Part shown: in pieces, positions 22,537-31,882 of the stretch | Numbering within the stretch: the first letter of the stretch is position 1 | Layout of the letters: each line of letters begins with the position of its first letter | Assembly: GCA_937907435.1 (NCBI GenBank) | Contig: CALCIA010000344.1 | Span: forward strand, 1-40,616 | DNA length: 40,616 nucleotides | Source: an uncultured Actinomycetes bacterium | Lineage (GTDB): Bacteria > Actinomycetota > Thermoleophilia > Solirubrobacterales > 70-9 | Reading direction: 5' to 3' | The notes under the pieces: model-generated | What the model saw: the letters and a program-made list of their open reading frames with translations, nothing else | The model's database searches: none | Told to the model about the DNA's origin: nothing | Program-made: the position numbers and the translations under genes

Positions 22537-25500
22537 CGTCCGACCGCCAGGCTCAATTGCCCGAGGTTCGGATTTTCCAGGACACCGGGGACCGCATCCG
22601 CGGGCATGTGCAGGGGGTGAAGCAGAGGCTCGACCAAGGTTTCCGAACAGTCCGGTACCGGGCGACAGGCGGTGACCATACCGACTCCATGACCGAAAAC
22701 GTCGTACACCGGCGCGCCGCTATCACCTTTTTGGGCCGGGCTCGTGAACCGTACCCAATAGCCGCCGCGGTCGGCTTCGTTCGAGCCGGCTTCGTTATGC
22801 CAGTCCACGGAGCGCGCGACGACCTTGCCGCATGAGGGAACCCGGGTCCTCGCGCCGGAGTAGCAGAGCGTCCCGCCGATCTTCGCGGTCTCGGCCGATC
22901 TGATCGGGATCAGCTCTCCCCTTTCCCCGAAGATCCCGTGCGGGATGAGGCCGGATTCGGTCGTTTCGATGGCCCCCGCATCCGTCCTCACCAGACCTCC
23001 GGCGTACCAGGCATCGCGCGACATGGTCCCGATCCCTGACCACGTGCCCTTGTCCGGCTGAGGGGTGACTTCGGTGGAGCGATAGAATTCTGGCGCGGCC
23101 GGAGATTCTCGACAGTGTCCGGCGGTCAAGGTGAAGAGCGCCCACGTCGCCTTGCCCCTGAGCGTTCCGGTCCGTTCCTTGGCCCCGAAGCCCGCCGTAC
23201 AGTCCTCCGTTCCGTAGCCCGGGATGAAATTGAAGATGGCGTCACCCGCCCGCATCCTGCCGGTGTTGCGGAACCGCCCCGACAGCACCCGCCCGCCACG
23301 CGACTCCCGGACGACGTTGACCGGGGCACCGGGCACTGCTTCCTGCAACAAACGAGCGACCTTCGCGACTTCCGGCGTCCCGACCTGGATGCCGCCCCCA
23401 CCTTCTTCTTCCCTCACGTCAACGACGAGTTCGCGCAACGCCTGGCTCGATTCGATCGCTTCCGTCACCGAAGGGGTCTTCGCGCGCGCGGCCAGATAGG
23501 CGACGGTCGGTGCGACCGGATAGACCCGCAATCTGTCCTGGGCCACTAACGAGAGCGACGATTTCAGGTGCTCGAGTTCTTCTTCCTGGTTGCCGAGGAA
23601 TCCGACGTACATGATCCCCCCGGGCTGTGGGGCCAGGTAAAAGCCGCCGAAATTTCCGGGTTGAGTCTCTTCGACCCAATCATCGATCTTCTCCGCGTTG
23701 ACACCGTAGAACCATTCGCGGTATTCAAGCTCCGCGACGTCGATCGCACGCAGCGGGACACCCCACCGTTCCTTCGAGGCCCGCGCGACCTGACCCTCCG
23801 GAGTCGGTTCATGCCAGGCATCTATAAGGTTGAAGATCCGTTCTTCAATCGCCCGTTCATTCCCTTTCAAGTCGAGGTCCAGGCCGAATTCTTCGCGGAA
23901 TCGAAGTACTTCTTCATACTTGGGCGATTCGAGTTCGGGGTCGTTGGGCGGGGGGGTGTAAGGGATGTCGTCCCAGAACCGAAGACTCGAGGCTCCGCCT
24001 ACGGCGTCCTTGACGACAACTTCCAGTGAGAGGACGCCGGGCGGCCAACCTCCGGTTTCAGTGTGGTACGCGAGTCTGAGGGTGGAGCATTCCCAGGGGT
24101 GTTCTTCTGCACACACCCTTTCGGCCACCACTCCGCTGCCATTGGCGACCAGCAGAATCGATTCGATGCCGTGGGGCGACGCCGCGTTGAGAATGAGATC
24201 CTGATCACCGATGGTGACCGTCCCGGAATGGACTTCGCCCCTCTGGTCCCAGAGACTTCCGGTCGGCTCTTCGATTTCGGGCGGGGTGGCCGAATACCAC
24301 CATCTGAGCACCGAGCCTTCTTCGCTGATCGAATAGTAGGTCGCTGGTTTCGACGGTCGACGCACCACCGTTTCCCGCGTGACTGGTTCGTTTGGCACGA
24401 CGGGATATTCGAAGTAGGTTACTTCGGGCAGCCCGCCTTCGACGGAGATCGTCAGTTTCACCACACGGCCGACGGCGTCGTACCCGACTTCAACGCAGGT
24501 CCCGTGGGTTAGTTCGATCAGGTTCAGACGGCCGTCGGGGTCGTAGCCGTAGGCCGTGCTCGCCCCCGGCCCTTCGACCGCCGTCAACTGGGTACCGTCG
24601 TGGTTATAGCTGAGGATCCCGGTCGGGTCGCCTTCTATCGATTCGATGAGACCATCGCTGGTTTCCACGCTTGCGGCAGGAGCGGGTTCGGCCGGGGGAG
24701 CTGGCGATGGTTCCGATGGGACCCATTTTTCCAACCGGTCATTGCCCGTGTCGGCTACCCAGAACACCCCCGAGGAGGAGAGGGAGAACCCGTCGGGGTC
24801 CGAGAGCAGGCCTTCGTCTCCGCCCGGACGACCGAACCGCCCGAGAAACGCCCCCGCCGGGGAGAACTCCTCGAGCCTGTCGTTCCCCGTGTCGGCGACC
24901 CAGATGTGACCGGCGGCGTCGATCGCCACCCCGCCTGGTTGGAAGAGCTGACCAGGGGCGGAGCCTTCTTTGCCGATCACGCGCTGGATGAAGCCAGAGG
25001 GGCTGAGCTCCGCGACCCGGTTCGCGATGCCGTCGGAGACCCAGATGTTTCCCGTCGCGTCGATCGCGAAGCCCGTCGGCCGCAACACCGCCATCGCCTG
25101 GGTCTTGACGGTCTGCAGAAGAGCTCCTTCAACGGTGAAGGTCGACATCCGCATCGAAGCGCCGACGTCCCCCGGGTAGTCGAGGACCCGGAGGTAGCCC
25201 GCGGGATCGATCCCGACGCCCACGATCTCGGTGGTGTTGCCTTCGCTTTCCATGCTCCACTGGCGCACGAATCCGCCGGTGGAGTCGAACTCCTCGATGC
25301 GGTCGGCGTCCGCGACGAAGACGTCGCCCGAGATGGCGGCGATCCCGTGCAGCGCGCTGAACTCACCAGGACCGGTACCCGTGGAACCGAACTGGCGGAC
25401 GAATCCGCCTTCGGCGTCGAACTCGACCACGCGATCGTGGCCGGCGTCGGCCACCCAGACGTCTCCTTCGGCGTCGGTCGCCGTGGCGTCCGGTTCGGAG

Positions 25501-28500
25501 AGCGCTTCGACGTCGGGGGGTCTGGGGGCGCCGCACGCACGGACGAAATTCCCGCCCGCCACCTCTTGCACCCGATCGTTCCCCGTGTCGGCGGCCCAGA
25601 TGTTCCCGTTGGGGTCGATCGCGATTGCTCGGGGTTCGGAGAACTGGCCATCTTCGGATCCCCCGGCACCGAAGACGGCCAGATAGGCCCCCGCCGGGGA
25701 GAACTCCTCGAGCCTGTCGTTCCCCGTGTCGGCGACCCAGATGTGACCGGCGGCGTCGATCGCCACCCCGCCTGGTTGGAAGAGCTGACCAGGGGCGGAG
25801 CCTTCTTTGCCGATCACGCGCTGGATGAAGCCAGAGGGGCTGAGCTCCGCGACCCGGTTCGCGATGCCGTCGGAGACCCAGATGTTTCCCGTCGCGTCGA
25901 TCGCGAAGCCCGTCGGCCGCAACACCGCCATCGCCTGGGTCTTGACGGTCTGCAGAAGAGCTCCTTCAACGGTGAAGGTCGACATCCGCATCGAAGCGCC
26001 GACGTCCCCCGGGTAGTCGAGGACCCGGAGGTAGCCCGCGGGATCGATCCCGACGCCCACGATCTCGGTGGTGTTGCCTTCGCTTTCCATGCTCCACTGG
26101 CGCACGAATCCGCCGGTGGAGTCGAACTCCTCGATGCGGTCGGCGTCCGCGACGAAGACGTCGCCCGAGATGGCGGCGATCCCGTGCAGCGCGCTGAACT
26201 CACCAGGACCGGTACCCGTGGAACCGAACTGGCGGACGAATCCGCCTTCGGCGTCGAACTCGACCACGCGATCGTGGCCGGCGTCGGCCACCCAGACGTC
26301 TCCTTCGGCGTCGGTCGCCGTGGCGTCCGGTTCGGAGAGCGCTTCGACGTCGGGGGGTCTGGGGGCCCCGAAACTTCCTTCGAACATGTAACCGACCGGC
26401 AATTCGGTGACCGACTGCTCGGCCTTGCCCGAAGCCGATGCGGGATCATCGGCGACGAGTTCCGACAGTTCCCCCCCTTCGCGTTCGAGGTCAAGCGTGG
26501 CTCCGGCGGAGCCCTGCAGGTCGTTCGTCAACCCCGTCGGCGCGACGTCGGCGGTCGGCGTCGCCGATTCTCCTTCGTCGATGACAGCGTAGCCGTCCGG
26601 GACTTTTTCGATTGCGGCGTGGGTGCTCGGGTCGAAGGCCTGGTGGCCTTCCTGCGTCGGCAACATGACCGCGGTTTCCATCGTGCCGTCACCCTGGACG
26701 AGCGTCGCCCTGCCCCCGCCAGACCCTTCGATCTCGGGGGCGTCCCCGAGGGTCCAGCCGGAGCCGAATTCACTGCTCTGCCCCTGCGGGAGCTCGGAGT
26801 TGTAGGTACGCTGGATCGGTAGAGCGGCGTCAGCCGACGCCACTTCGGCGTCTCGCTGGTGGAAGACAAGGTTGCCGTTGATCACGTTGACGGCGACTTC
26901 GGCCCCGGTGGGTTCTTCTCCGGTTTCGTCCTGGGCTTCGCCGTCGGGAAGAGGAAAATGCTCAAGGACCTGGTTTTCCCCTTCGCCGGTCGCCGGGATA
27001 TATTCGAATTCGATCTTCCTTTCGCGAGAGAGACCGACCCGATCGGTGGCCACCGCCTTGAGTTCGTGGACACCGGCTGAGAGACCGGGCAGCTGCAATT
27101 CGTAAAGGCCCGACAGCGAGCAACTGCTTTCGGAGGCTGGGCATTTCTGGGTCCCCCATGCGAGGGGCTGTTCTTTACCGTCCAGGAGAACCTCGACGCC
27201 CTGGACACCGGACTGCATCGTGCCCGGTTCGGCGTTGCTGCCATCGGTCGCGTTGATCTGAAGTTCGTAGGTGGGCAGCCTGAGCTTGTTTTCATCGGCC
27301 GGGTTCCCGGCCCCCTGATCGGAGAATCCGACTTCTTCGGTGGCCCGGGCAAACTGGCCTCTCAGTTCGATCGCGGGCCGTTCCACGTCGACCCAGGTTT
27401 CTCCGCTGAACGGCGTCGCTTCGTTTCCCATCGCGTCCTTTGCCCAGACGTGGAATTCACGCTTTCCCCGTTCGTAGGCAGGCTTGATCTGGAAGGTGAA
27501 TTCATGGGGACAGCGGTTGCCCGAGACACCCGTGCATCCGGCACCCGACCCGGGAGGTCGCGCACCGACCGGCTGGGCCGCTCCGTTACCAGTCGAGATT
27601 TCGAACACGCCGAATCCGCTGTCGGCGGCGGCAAAGCTCGCCTCACCGACAGTTTCGGGATCGAACCACCGGTCGAGCGGCACACCGGTGACGGAGGTGA
27701 TCACCGGCGACGTCGTGTCCTTCTCCTGGAGGCTGTAATTGCCGAGATAGAATTCATGGACACAGGTGTTGGAGGCCCCGATCCCGTTCGTCCCGACGCC
27801 GAAGACCGCCCACCTCGTGCCTGGCTGTCCGACCCAGCCGGTCTGCCATTCGTCTCCTCCGGTCGGGGTCAGTCCTTCCCAGACCCCAAGCTTTTCCCAA
27901 CGACCCGCGCCCGGGTTATAGAGGCCGAGATACCCATGAGGTTGGTTCCCACCACAAGAGTTGGGGAAGAACGAGATCGAGCGGAAGGTGGCCGCTTCGA
28001 TCCATGCGGTTTCTCCGGGGGTCGCATAGGTGAACGCACCATGCGTTTCGGCGGGATAGAGGTGGCCTCCTCCCAACGACCACACCTCCAGCTTGGAGGC
28101 ATCCCAGGTGTGCCCGTATTCCGCGCCGACGTTTTCGAAGGCCCATTCCCCGAAGGAGGTCGGCTCTTCGAGAAAGAGTGGGTCGACCAGGACCGGATAG
28201 GCGGGCTGCGTCGCGGCGAGTTCGACGTCGAGTACGAGCGAGTCGCCTTCGACGGACATCGTCGTGGGGACCGATGCACCCTGCGCGTCGATCGCCGTCG
28301 GCGGCGCTACTTCCTCGACCCCGGTACCGCCCGAGTCAAGGATCTCGGCCCCTCCGCCAGGGGTCGCGGTGAGGTGGCCGCCGTCCGGAGTCTCGACGGC
28401 GAAGCGCAGCTCTTCGGGACTTTCGGCCGAGCGCAACTGCTCGAAGACCTCCGCCCCTCCGGCGACCGGGGCGAGCATCGTGTCGGTCGTCGTCTCGGTT

Positions 28501-29186
28501 TCGGGGTAGAAGAGACTCATCTGACCGACCTGGACGGCTTCGTGGTCGCGGGAGGCAGGCATCTGCACGTGAACTCCATCGCCCACTTCGATCGGGCCGT
28601 CCGCGGTCGCCGGGAGTTGGGTCGGCGAGGTGGGGTTCGCGGGTGAGAAGGTGCCGCCGGAACGTTCGAGCGTCAGGTCGACCGGCATGCTGTCACCGTC
28701 GCCCAGGGCGCTGACCAAGGGGAGGCCTGATTCGACGATCTCCCGACCCGTCACCGGCAAGGAGACCCGGGCCGCGTAAGGGCCGAGCATCTTTTCGACT
28801 TTCAGCCGGGTCAGAAGCCTCCCCGGATCTTCGTTCAGCATCTCGATCACGGAACCGAACTCTGCGTCGAGCAGATTGGATGCTTCCGAGGCGTTCGCGT
28901 GGGCGAACTCCGTGCGTGAACGTTGCCGTTCCTGTTCAGCCGCCGGAGTGGCGAGTTCTTCTTCGAACCGTTCTTCGGCGACATTCTGCTCGACTTCCTT
29001 ACGTCGCATCGCCGCTTCGAAGAGTTCAGGACTGGGTACGTCGGAAGATTCAGCCCCCTGGCCATGCGGTTCAGCACCGAACGCCAGCGCCGGGGCCGTG
29101 CAGAGGCCTACGAGAAGGACGGCGAAGATGCAAATGGGAACGATCGGCGCACGCCGTGTTGGACCACTCGACCGCCGACCCTGCAT
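22533..29186 (-). CDS. Giant exported Rhs/YD-like and NHL-repeat protein with C-terminal trypsin-like serine protease
   Basis: 2217 residues from ATG 29186, with GGGGAG upstream; ATG 29234 is less likely. Order: signal peptide (about 1-35, PIVPICIFAVLLVGLCTAPA); a helical Glu-rich region; beta-rich Ig- and lectin-like segments (TSPVITSVTGVP near 470); a DUF6531-like Rhs entry motif (NVINGNLVFHQRD near 767, then PIQRTYNS); NHL propeller repeats (IDAAGHIWVADTGNDRLEEF and variants), about 940-1480; degenerate YD repeats (YGYDPDGRLNLIELTHG near 1530); a prodomain-like segment; then a trypsin-like protease with His in TAGHC (about 2020), Asp in TDAGAIE (about 2070) and Ser in KGDSGAPVYD (about 2154). 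All three catalytic residues are present. Codon use is less GC-rich than in most neighbours, suggesting acquisition. Confidence 0.85.
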   Translation of the reverse strand: MQGRRSSGPTRRAPIVPICIFAVLLVGLCTAPALAFGAEPHGQGAESSDVPSPELFEAAMRRKEVEQNVAEERFEEELATPAAEQERQRSRTEFAHANASEASNLLDAEFGSVIEMLNEDPGRLLTRLKVEKMLGPYAARVSLPVTGREIVESGLPLVSALGDGDSMPVDLTLERSGGTFSPANPTSPTQLPATADGPIEVGDGVHVQMPASRDHEAVQVGQMSLFYPETETTTDTMLAPVAGGAEVFEQLRSAESPEELRFAVETPDGGHLTATPGGGAEILDSGGTGVEEVAPPTAIDAQGASVPTTMSVEGDSLVLDVELAATQPAYPVLVDPLFLEEPTSFGEWAFENVGAEYGHTWDASKLEVWSLGGGHLYPAETHGAFTYATPGETAWIEAATFRSISFFPNSCGGNQPHGYLGLYNPGAGRWEKLGVWEGLTPTGGDEWQTGWVGQPGTRWAVFGVGTNGIGASNTCVHEFYLGNYSLQEKDTTSPVITSVTGVPLDRWFDPETVGEASFAAADSGFGVFEISTGNGAAQPVGARPPGSGAGCTGVSGNRCPHEFTFQIKPAYERGKREFHVWAKDAMGNEATPFSGETWVDVERPAIELRGQFARATEEVGFSDQGAGNPADENKLRLPTYELQINATDGSNAEPGTMQSGVQGVEVLLDGKEQPLAWGTQKCPASESSCSLSGLYELQLPGLSAGVHELKAVATDRVGLSRERKIEFEYIPATGEGENQVLEHFPLPDGEAQDETGEEPTGAEVAVNVINGNLVFHQRDAEVASADAALPIQRTYNSELPQGQSSEFGSGWTLGDAPEIEGSGGGRATLVQGDGTMETAVMLPTQEGHQAFDPSTHAAIEKVPDGYAVIDEGESATPTADVAPTGLTNDLQGSAGATLDLEREGGELSELVADDPASASGKAEQSVTELPVGYMFEGSFGAPRPPDVEALSEPDATATDAEGDVWVADAGHDRVVEFDAEGGFVRQFGSTGTGPGEFSALHGIAAISGDVFVADADRIEEFDSTGGFVRQWSMESEGNTTEIVGVGIDPAGYLRVLDYPGDVGASMRMSTFTVEGALLQTVKTQAMAVLRPTGFAIDATGNIWVSDGIANRVAELSPSGFIQRVIGKEGSAPGQLFQPGGVAIDAAGHIWVADTGNDRLEEFSPAGAYLAVFGAGGSEDGQFSEPRAIAIDPNGNIWAADTGNDRVQEVAGGNFVRACGAPRPPDVEALSEPDATATDAEGDVWVADAGHDRVVEFDAEGGFVRQFGSTGTGPGEFSALHGIAAISGDVFVADADRIEEFDSTGGFVRQWSMESEGNTTEIVGVGIDPAGYLRVLDYPGDVGASMRMSTFTVEGALLQTVKTQAMAVLRPTGFAIDATGNIWVSDGIANRVAELSPSGFIQRVIGKEGSAPGQLFQPGGVAIDAAGHIWVADTGNDRLEEFSPAGAFLGRFGRPGGDEGLLSDPDGFSLSSSGVFWVADTGNDRLEKWVPSEPSPAPPAEPAPAASVETSDGLIESIEGDPTGILSYNHDGTQLTAVEGPGASTAYGYDPDGRLNLIELTHGTCVEVGYDAVGRVVKLTISVEGGLPEVTYFEYPVVPNEPVTRETVVRRPSKPATYYSISEEGSVLRWWYSATPPEIEEPTGSLWDQRGEVHSGTVTIGDQDLILNAASPHGIESILLVANGSGVVAERVCAEEHPWECSTLRLAYHTETGGWPPGVLSLEVVVKDAVGGASSLRFWDDIPYTPPPNDPELESPKYEEVLRFREEFGLDLDLKGNERAIEERIFNLIDAWHEPTPEGQVARASKERWGVPLRAIDVAELEYREWFYGVNAEKIDDWVEETQPGNFGGFYLAPQPGGIMYVGFLGNQEEELEHLKSSLSLVAQDRLRVYPVAPTVAYLAARAKTPSVTEAIESSQALRELVVDVREEEGGGGIQVGTPEVAKVARLLQEAVPGAPVNVVRESRGGRVLSGRFRNTGRMRAGDAIFNFIPGYGTEDCTAGFGAKERTGTLRGKATWALFTLTAGHCRESPAAPEFYRSTEVTPQPDKGTWSGIGTMSRDAWYAGGLVRTDAGAIETTESGLIPHGIFGERGELIPIRSAETAKIGGTLCYSGARTRVPSCGKVVARSVDWHNEAGSNEADRGGYWVRFTSPAQKGDSGAPVYDVFGHGVGMVTACRPVPDCSETLVEPLLHPLHMPADAVPGVLENPNLGQLSLAVGR
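24850..25529 (-). repeat. 680-bp perfect direct repeat, unit 1, inside the giant gene
   Basis: Every base I compared between 24850-25529 and 25687-26366 is identical. The offset is 837 bp, exactly 279 codons, so the reading frame is kept and the NHL-repeat block is doubled. The flanking bases differ at 24849/25686 and 25530/26367, which sets the borders. Confidence 0.9.
25687..26366 (-). repeat. 680-bp perfect direct repeat, unit 2, inside the giant gene
   Basis: Second copy of the unit at 24850. The 157-bp spacer 25530-25686 encodes an additional NHL repeat (AIAIDPNGNIWAADTGNDRV) that is not duplicated. Zero divergence, including synonymous sites, implies a very recent tandem duplication, gene conversion, or an assembly effect. 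Confidence 0.9.
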
Positions 29187-29257
29187 ATCTCCCCCCGCCC
29201 GTGGACCCGCGATCCGTGTCAGGCCGATCCACATGTCATGGAACGCTGTTGGCCTGA

Positions 29258-29286
29258 CTTATATTCAAGTTGAATAGATTGTTCAA
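29258..29286 (-). promoter_or_regulatory. Sigma-70-type promoter for the giant gene, with palindromic spacer
   Basis: On the minus strand TTGAAC (29286-29281) and TATAAG (29263-29258) are separated by exactly 17 bp, a near-consensus vegetative promoter and unusually AT-rich for this window. The predicted start of transcription is about 60-65 bases before ATG 29186. ATTCAA-G-TTGAAT (29263-29275) is a perfect inverted repeat inside the spacer and a further TTCAA lies at the -35, so a repressor could bind here. Confidence 0.6.
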
Positions 29287-29525
29287 TACCCACTTTTATC
29301 CGCGCTTGCGCCCGGGATTTGAATCATCAGCCGACTCGGGGAGCCTTTGCGCTACATCGAGACCGGGCACCTCCTTCGCCCGCTGTCCTGGCTTACTGCC
29401 ACGCCTCGAACGGAGGGGCAGGACGAAATGAGCGTTAGGGCGGGTTCGCTCAATGCGCGGAGACCCTATGGGCCTCCTTGAAAGCCTTGCCGAATACCGT
29501 CAGCTTCTGGAACGGCCCGCCGAGA
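29287..29525. other. Non-coding gap between the giant gene promoter and the kinase gene
   Basis: No convincing gene is present here. The segment is lower in GC than its surroundings. Around 29310-29370 it contains a stretch with GCCCGG/CCGGGC ends and a TTCAAAT loop-like motif that vaguely recalls a tRNA, but the arms do not pair. It lies 3' of the kinase gene and upstream of the giant gene. Confidence 0.4.
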
Positions 29526-30854
29526 CTAAAAGGGGACTTCCTGAAATGCTCGTTTGATCGCTAGCGGGAGGTCCCAGTTCATGGCGATGGCGGCGGGGAA
29601 CTCGGAGGCTTTGGTGTTCTTGATGAGGTCCACCGCCATCGCGACGGTCGAGCCTTCCTTTGTTTCGTCGAGGCCAGCAAGGAGCCCGAGCAGCACGTTC
29701 CGCACGTGGAATCGATGGTGCGAGTCACCCATCTCCGCTAAGCGGTTGAGAACCATTTTTCTGACGTCAAGGCGGTCGGTCCTGTGGAAGAGGTTCGCGT
29801 AGAAGTTCGCCACCACGTCGCAGTAGTCGAACGGCAGGCCGCCGCTCACGTGACCGTCATAGGTGGCCAGCATCTGGGCGAAGGCGTCAGGAAGCTCGGT
29901 CAAGTACTGGAAGGCCAAGTCTCCAGGGAGCCGGGGAACCTGCTTCGTGTAGAGGGCCTCATCGTCCGGGTTCTCGCGCAGGAGCCGGTCGATCTCTTTC
30001 ACCACCTCGAGGTCCGGGCCCTCTGGCGTGGCGAACCACGCTTCTTCCAGTCTTTCCAACTCCCCCTCGTGCTGTTTGAACTCTGGCTCCGTGGTCGCGC
30101 CGACGAAGGCCTCCAGGGCGGCGCGGGCGTCGGCGAAGCGGTTCTCCGGCTTCTTCTCGCAGCAGCGGCTGACGAAGTAACGGAAGCGCTCCGGCAGTTC
30201 GGAGACGTCCGGCGCACCGACGTCCGGGTGGTCGCCAGTCAGGAGGGTGATTAGGAGCTTGCCGAGGGCGAAGACGTCCGTCTCGGGTCCGGTTTCTTTC
30301 ATTGCCGAGAACTGCTCGGGCGACATGTAGGCCTCGGTCCCCGACCAAACCGCGGTCTTCGTCAGGCCGACCGTGCCACCCATGAGGTTCTTCCCGAGGC
30401 CGAGGTCACTGAGCCGGATCTGGTCTCCGTACCGGAGGGCGTTCTCTGGCTTAAGGTCTCTGTGGATCACGCCCTTGCCGTGCGCGTAGGCCATCCCCTC
30501 AAGAACCTGTCGGAAGACGCCGCAGACCCACTCTTCGTCGCCAGCCTTCTCCGCGAGGAGGTCCGCAAGGTTCCCATCGGCGAGCGGCATCACGAAGTAG
30601 GGCTGATCACCGCTCAGGTTTCGCATCAGGACCGGGACGATGTTTTCGTGGTCGAGGGTGTCGTCCAGCAGCCGGGCCTCGCGCTCGAAGCGGTCCCTGA
30701 TTTCTTTCAGCACCTCGGGGGGCTCGTGGAGGTCGTCGCGCAGGCGCTTAATGGCCATCGTCACGCTGATCGGCTTCCCGTCTTCATGGGCGACGACCTC
30801 ATGGACCATGCAGAACCCGCCCCGCCCTATCTCGTCACCGGTCACCAGCTTCAT
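29526..30854 (-). CDS. Serine/threonine protein kinase with helical C-terminal domain
   Basis: 442 residues from ATG 30854; a longer frame to 30953 has no better signal, and no clear ribosome binding site precedes ATG 30854. Kinase motifs: Gly-rich loop GRGGFCMVH (about 10-18), Lys36 in AIKRL, catalytic loop HRDLKPEN (131-138), DLG replacing DFG (150-152) and SPE (178-180). The kinase domain ends near residue 260. The remaining 180 residues are helical and charged, without a transmembrane segment or PASTA domains, so this is a soluble kinase unlike PknB. It is isolated, next to non-coding DNA and a truncated gene, which suggests an accessory or defence-type role rather than housekeeping. Substrate unknown. 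Confidence 0.92.
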   Translation of the reverse strand: MKLVTGDEIGRGGFCMVHEVVAHEDGKPISVTMAIKRLRDDLHEPPEVLKEIRDRFEREARLLDDTLDHENIVPVLMRNLSGDQPYFVMPLADGNLADLLAEKAGDEEWVCGVFRQVLEGMAYAHGKGVIHRDLKPENALRYGDQIRLSDLGLGKNLMGGTVGLTKTAVWSGTEAYMSPEQFSAMKETGPETDVFALGKLLITLLTGDHPDVGAPDVSELPERFRYFVSRCCEKKPENRFADARAALEAFVGATTEPEFKQHEGELERLEEAWFATPEGPDLEVVKEIDRLLRENPDDEALYTKQVPRLPGDLAFQYLTELPDAFAQMLATYDGHVSGGLPFDYCDVVANFYANLFHRTDRLDVRKMVLNRLAEMGDSHHRFHVRNVLLGLLAGLDETKEGSTVAMAVDLIKNTKASEFPAAIAMNWDLPLAIKRAFQEVPF

Positions 30855-31657
30855 GGGAACGCACAGGGTAGCCAACCAGAATTTGTGTGATCGGTCAGCC
30901 GGGTCGCCCCGAGCACGTCTTCGGTGAGCGATCAGACGGTGGCGAGTCGCCATTTTTGTCGCCCATGAGCGGGCGCACCTCCTCGATGTGGGGCTCTTGA
31001 ATCCCGCCGCGCGCTACCGACGCTCTCCCTGATCCCGAACTGGACGACGATTGTGCGGGGCGGCAGTCGAGTGTCGCAGTCCCGGCAGAGAGGCAAAGGA
31101 CGGTCGCTGGACGATGCGCTGAGGCACCCTCTGCGACAGAGCATTGTGTGTCAGCCCTCGCACCTGGGCCGGTCAACGGCGGCTACCGAGCTGCGCGACC
31201 AGCTCCCAGAGGAAGCAACCCTTCGGGAAATCCCTATCACTGCCTCGTAGTGGAACAAGCGGGCGTGATCGAAATAAACGCGGGCAGCGGCCCGACGCGG
31301 TCAGTCTACGTGGTCGGGGGCGAGGCGGTGCGTCGTTTCGGCCTACGGAAGTAGCGAGCGGTCAGTCTGATTGGTACATCAGGCCAGCGGTGATCGCACC
31401 GGCAATGACGCGATCGGGCCGACCGAACCGGACCCGAAACAATCAAGAGGAAGCCCACCATCGTCACCGAAAACGGCGGGTGGTCATTGTTTTAACTATG
31501 CCTCTCAGTCGGGTGGACCGTTGGCTGACCTCGATCCCACCTGCTCAGGCCTGCAGGGAAGTCGACTGCTGGTCATCCTCCGCGATCTGCGGCTCCGCCG
31601 AGAGGCGTGGTCAGTTGTAACCGCACGATAACGTCGAGTTACGGAGACTCGGCGTGA
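30855..31657. other. Gene-poor 803-bp region
   Basis: I see no open frame here with both a ribosome binding site and family resemblance. A 68-codon rightward frame at 31148-31354 ends VYVVGGEAVRRFGLRK and might be the tail of a lost gene, but it has no start signal. The codon bias of the surrounding genes is absent. The segment may be remnant DNA of an accessory pocket next to the tRNA. Confidence 0.45.
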
Positions 31658-31882
31658 TTACCGAAGGCGCGGCAACTCTCCCCAGCGCTGAACCAAGCCA
31701 GGGTGCTGATCGGGGAGCTCCTCCGACAGGCCGACGCGGTCGCAGAGCGCGAGGCTCCGACTGTCGCGGATCCGCTGCTCGACGATGTCTTCGAACGGTT
31801 CACCGCTGCTACACCGAAAGGTGGCGAGGGCGGGGAGATCCGTAGCCGTCAAGGCCCTGATCAGGATCTCGTCGGACCTCAC
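31658..31882 (-). pseudogene. Truncated GNAT acetyltransferase-like gene
   Basis: A 74-codon frame from GTG 31882. The N-terminus IRALTATDLPALATFRCSSG with EPFEDIVEQRIRD is what GNAT-fold toxins or acetyltransferases begin with, but the acetyl-CoA binding core is missing. After about residue 38 the sequence turns to unrelated residues and stops. Its GTG overlaps the TGA of the preceding 73-residue gene (GTGA), so the original pair was coupled. It is probably the surviving 5' end of a gene cut by deletion or by insertion of foreign DNA. Confidence 0.5.

Noticed and set aside
24850..26366. Insertion sequence or phage repeat as explanation of the 680-bp duplication
   Set aside because: The unit is coding NHL-repeat sequence in the same frame, with no inverted ends, target duplication or transposase.
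29300..29380. tRNA-like stretch with GCCCGG/CCGGGC and a TTCAAAT motif
   Set aside because: The D- and T-arms do not pair and no anticodon stem can be drawn. A degenerate tRNA or integration scar is possible but not supported.
31148..31354. 68-codon rightward frame ending VYVVGGEAVRRFGLRK
   Set aside because: No ribosome binding site, no family resemblance and weak codon bias; kept only as a note in the gene-poor region.
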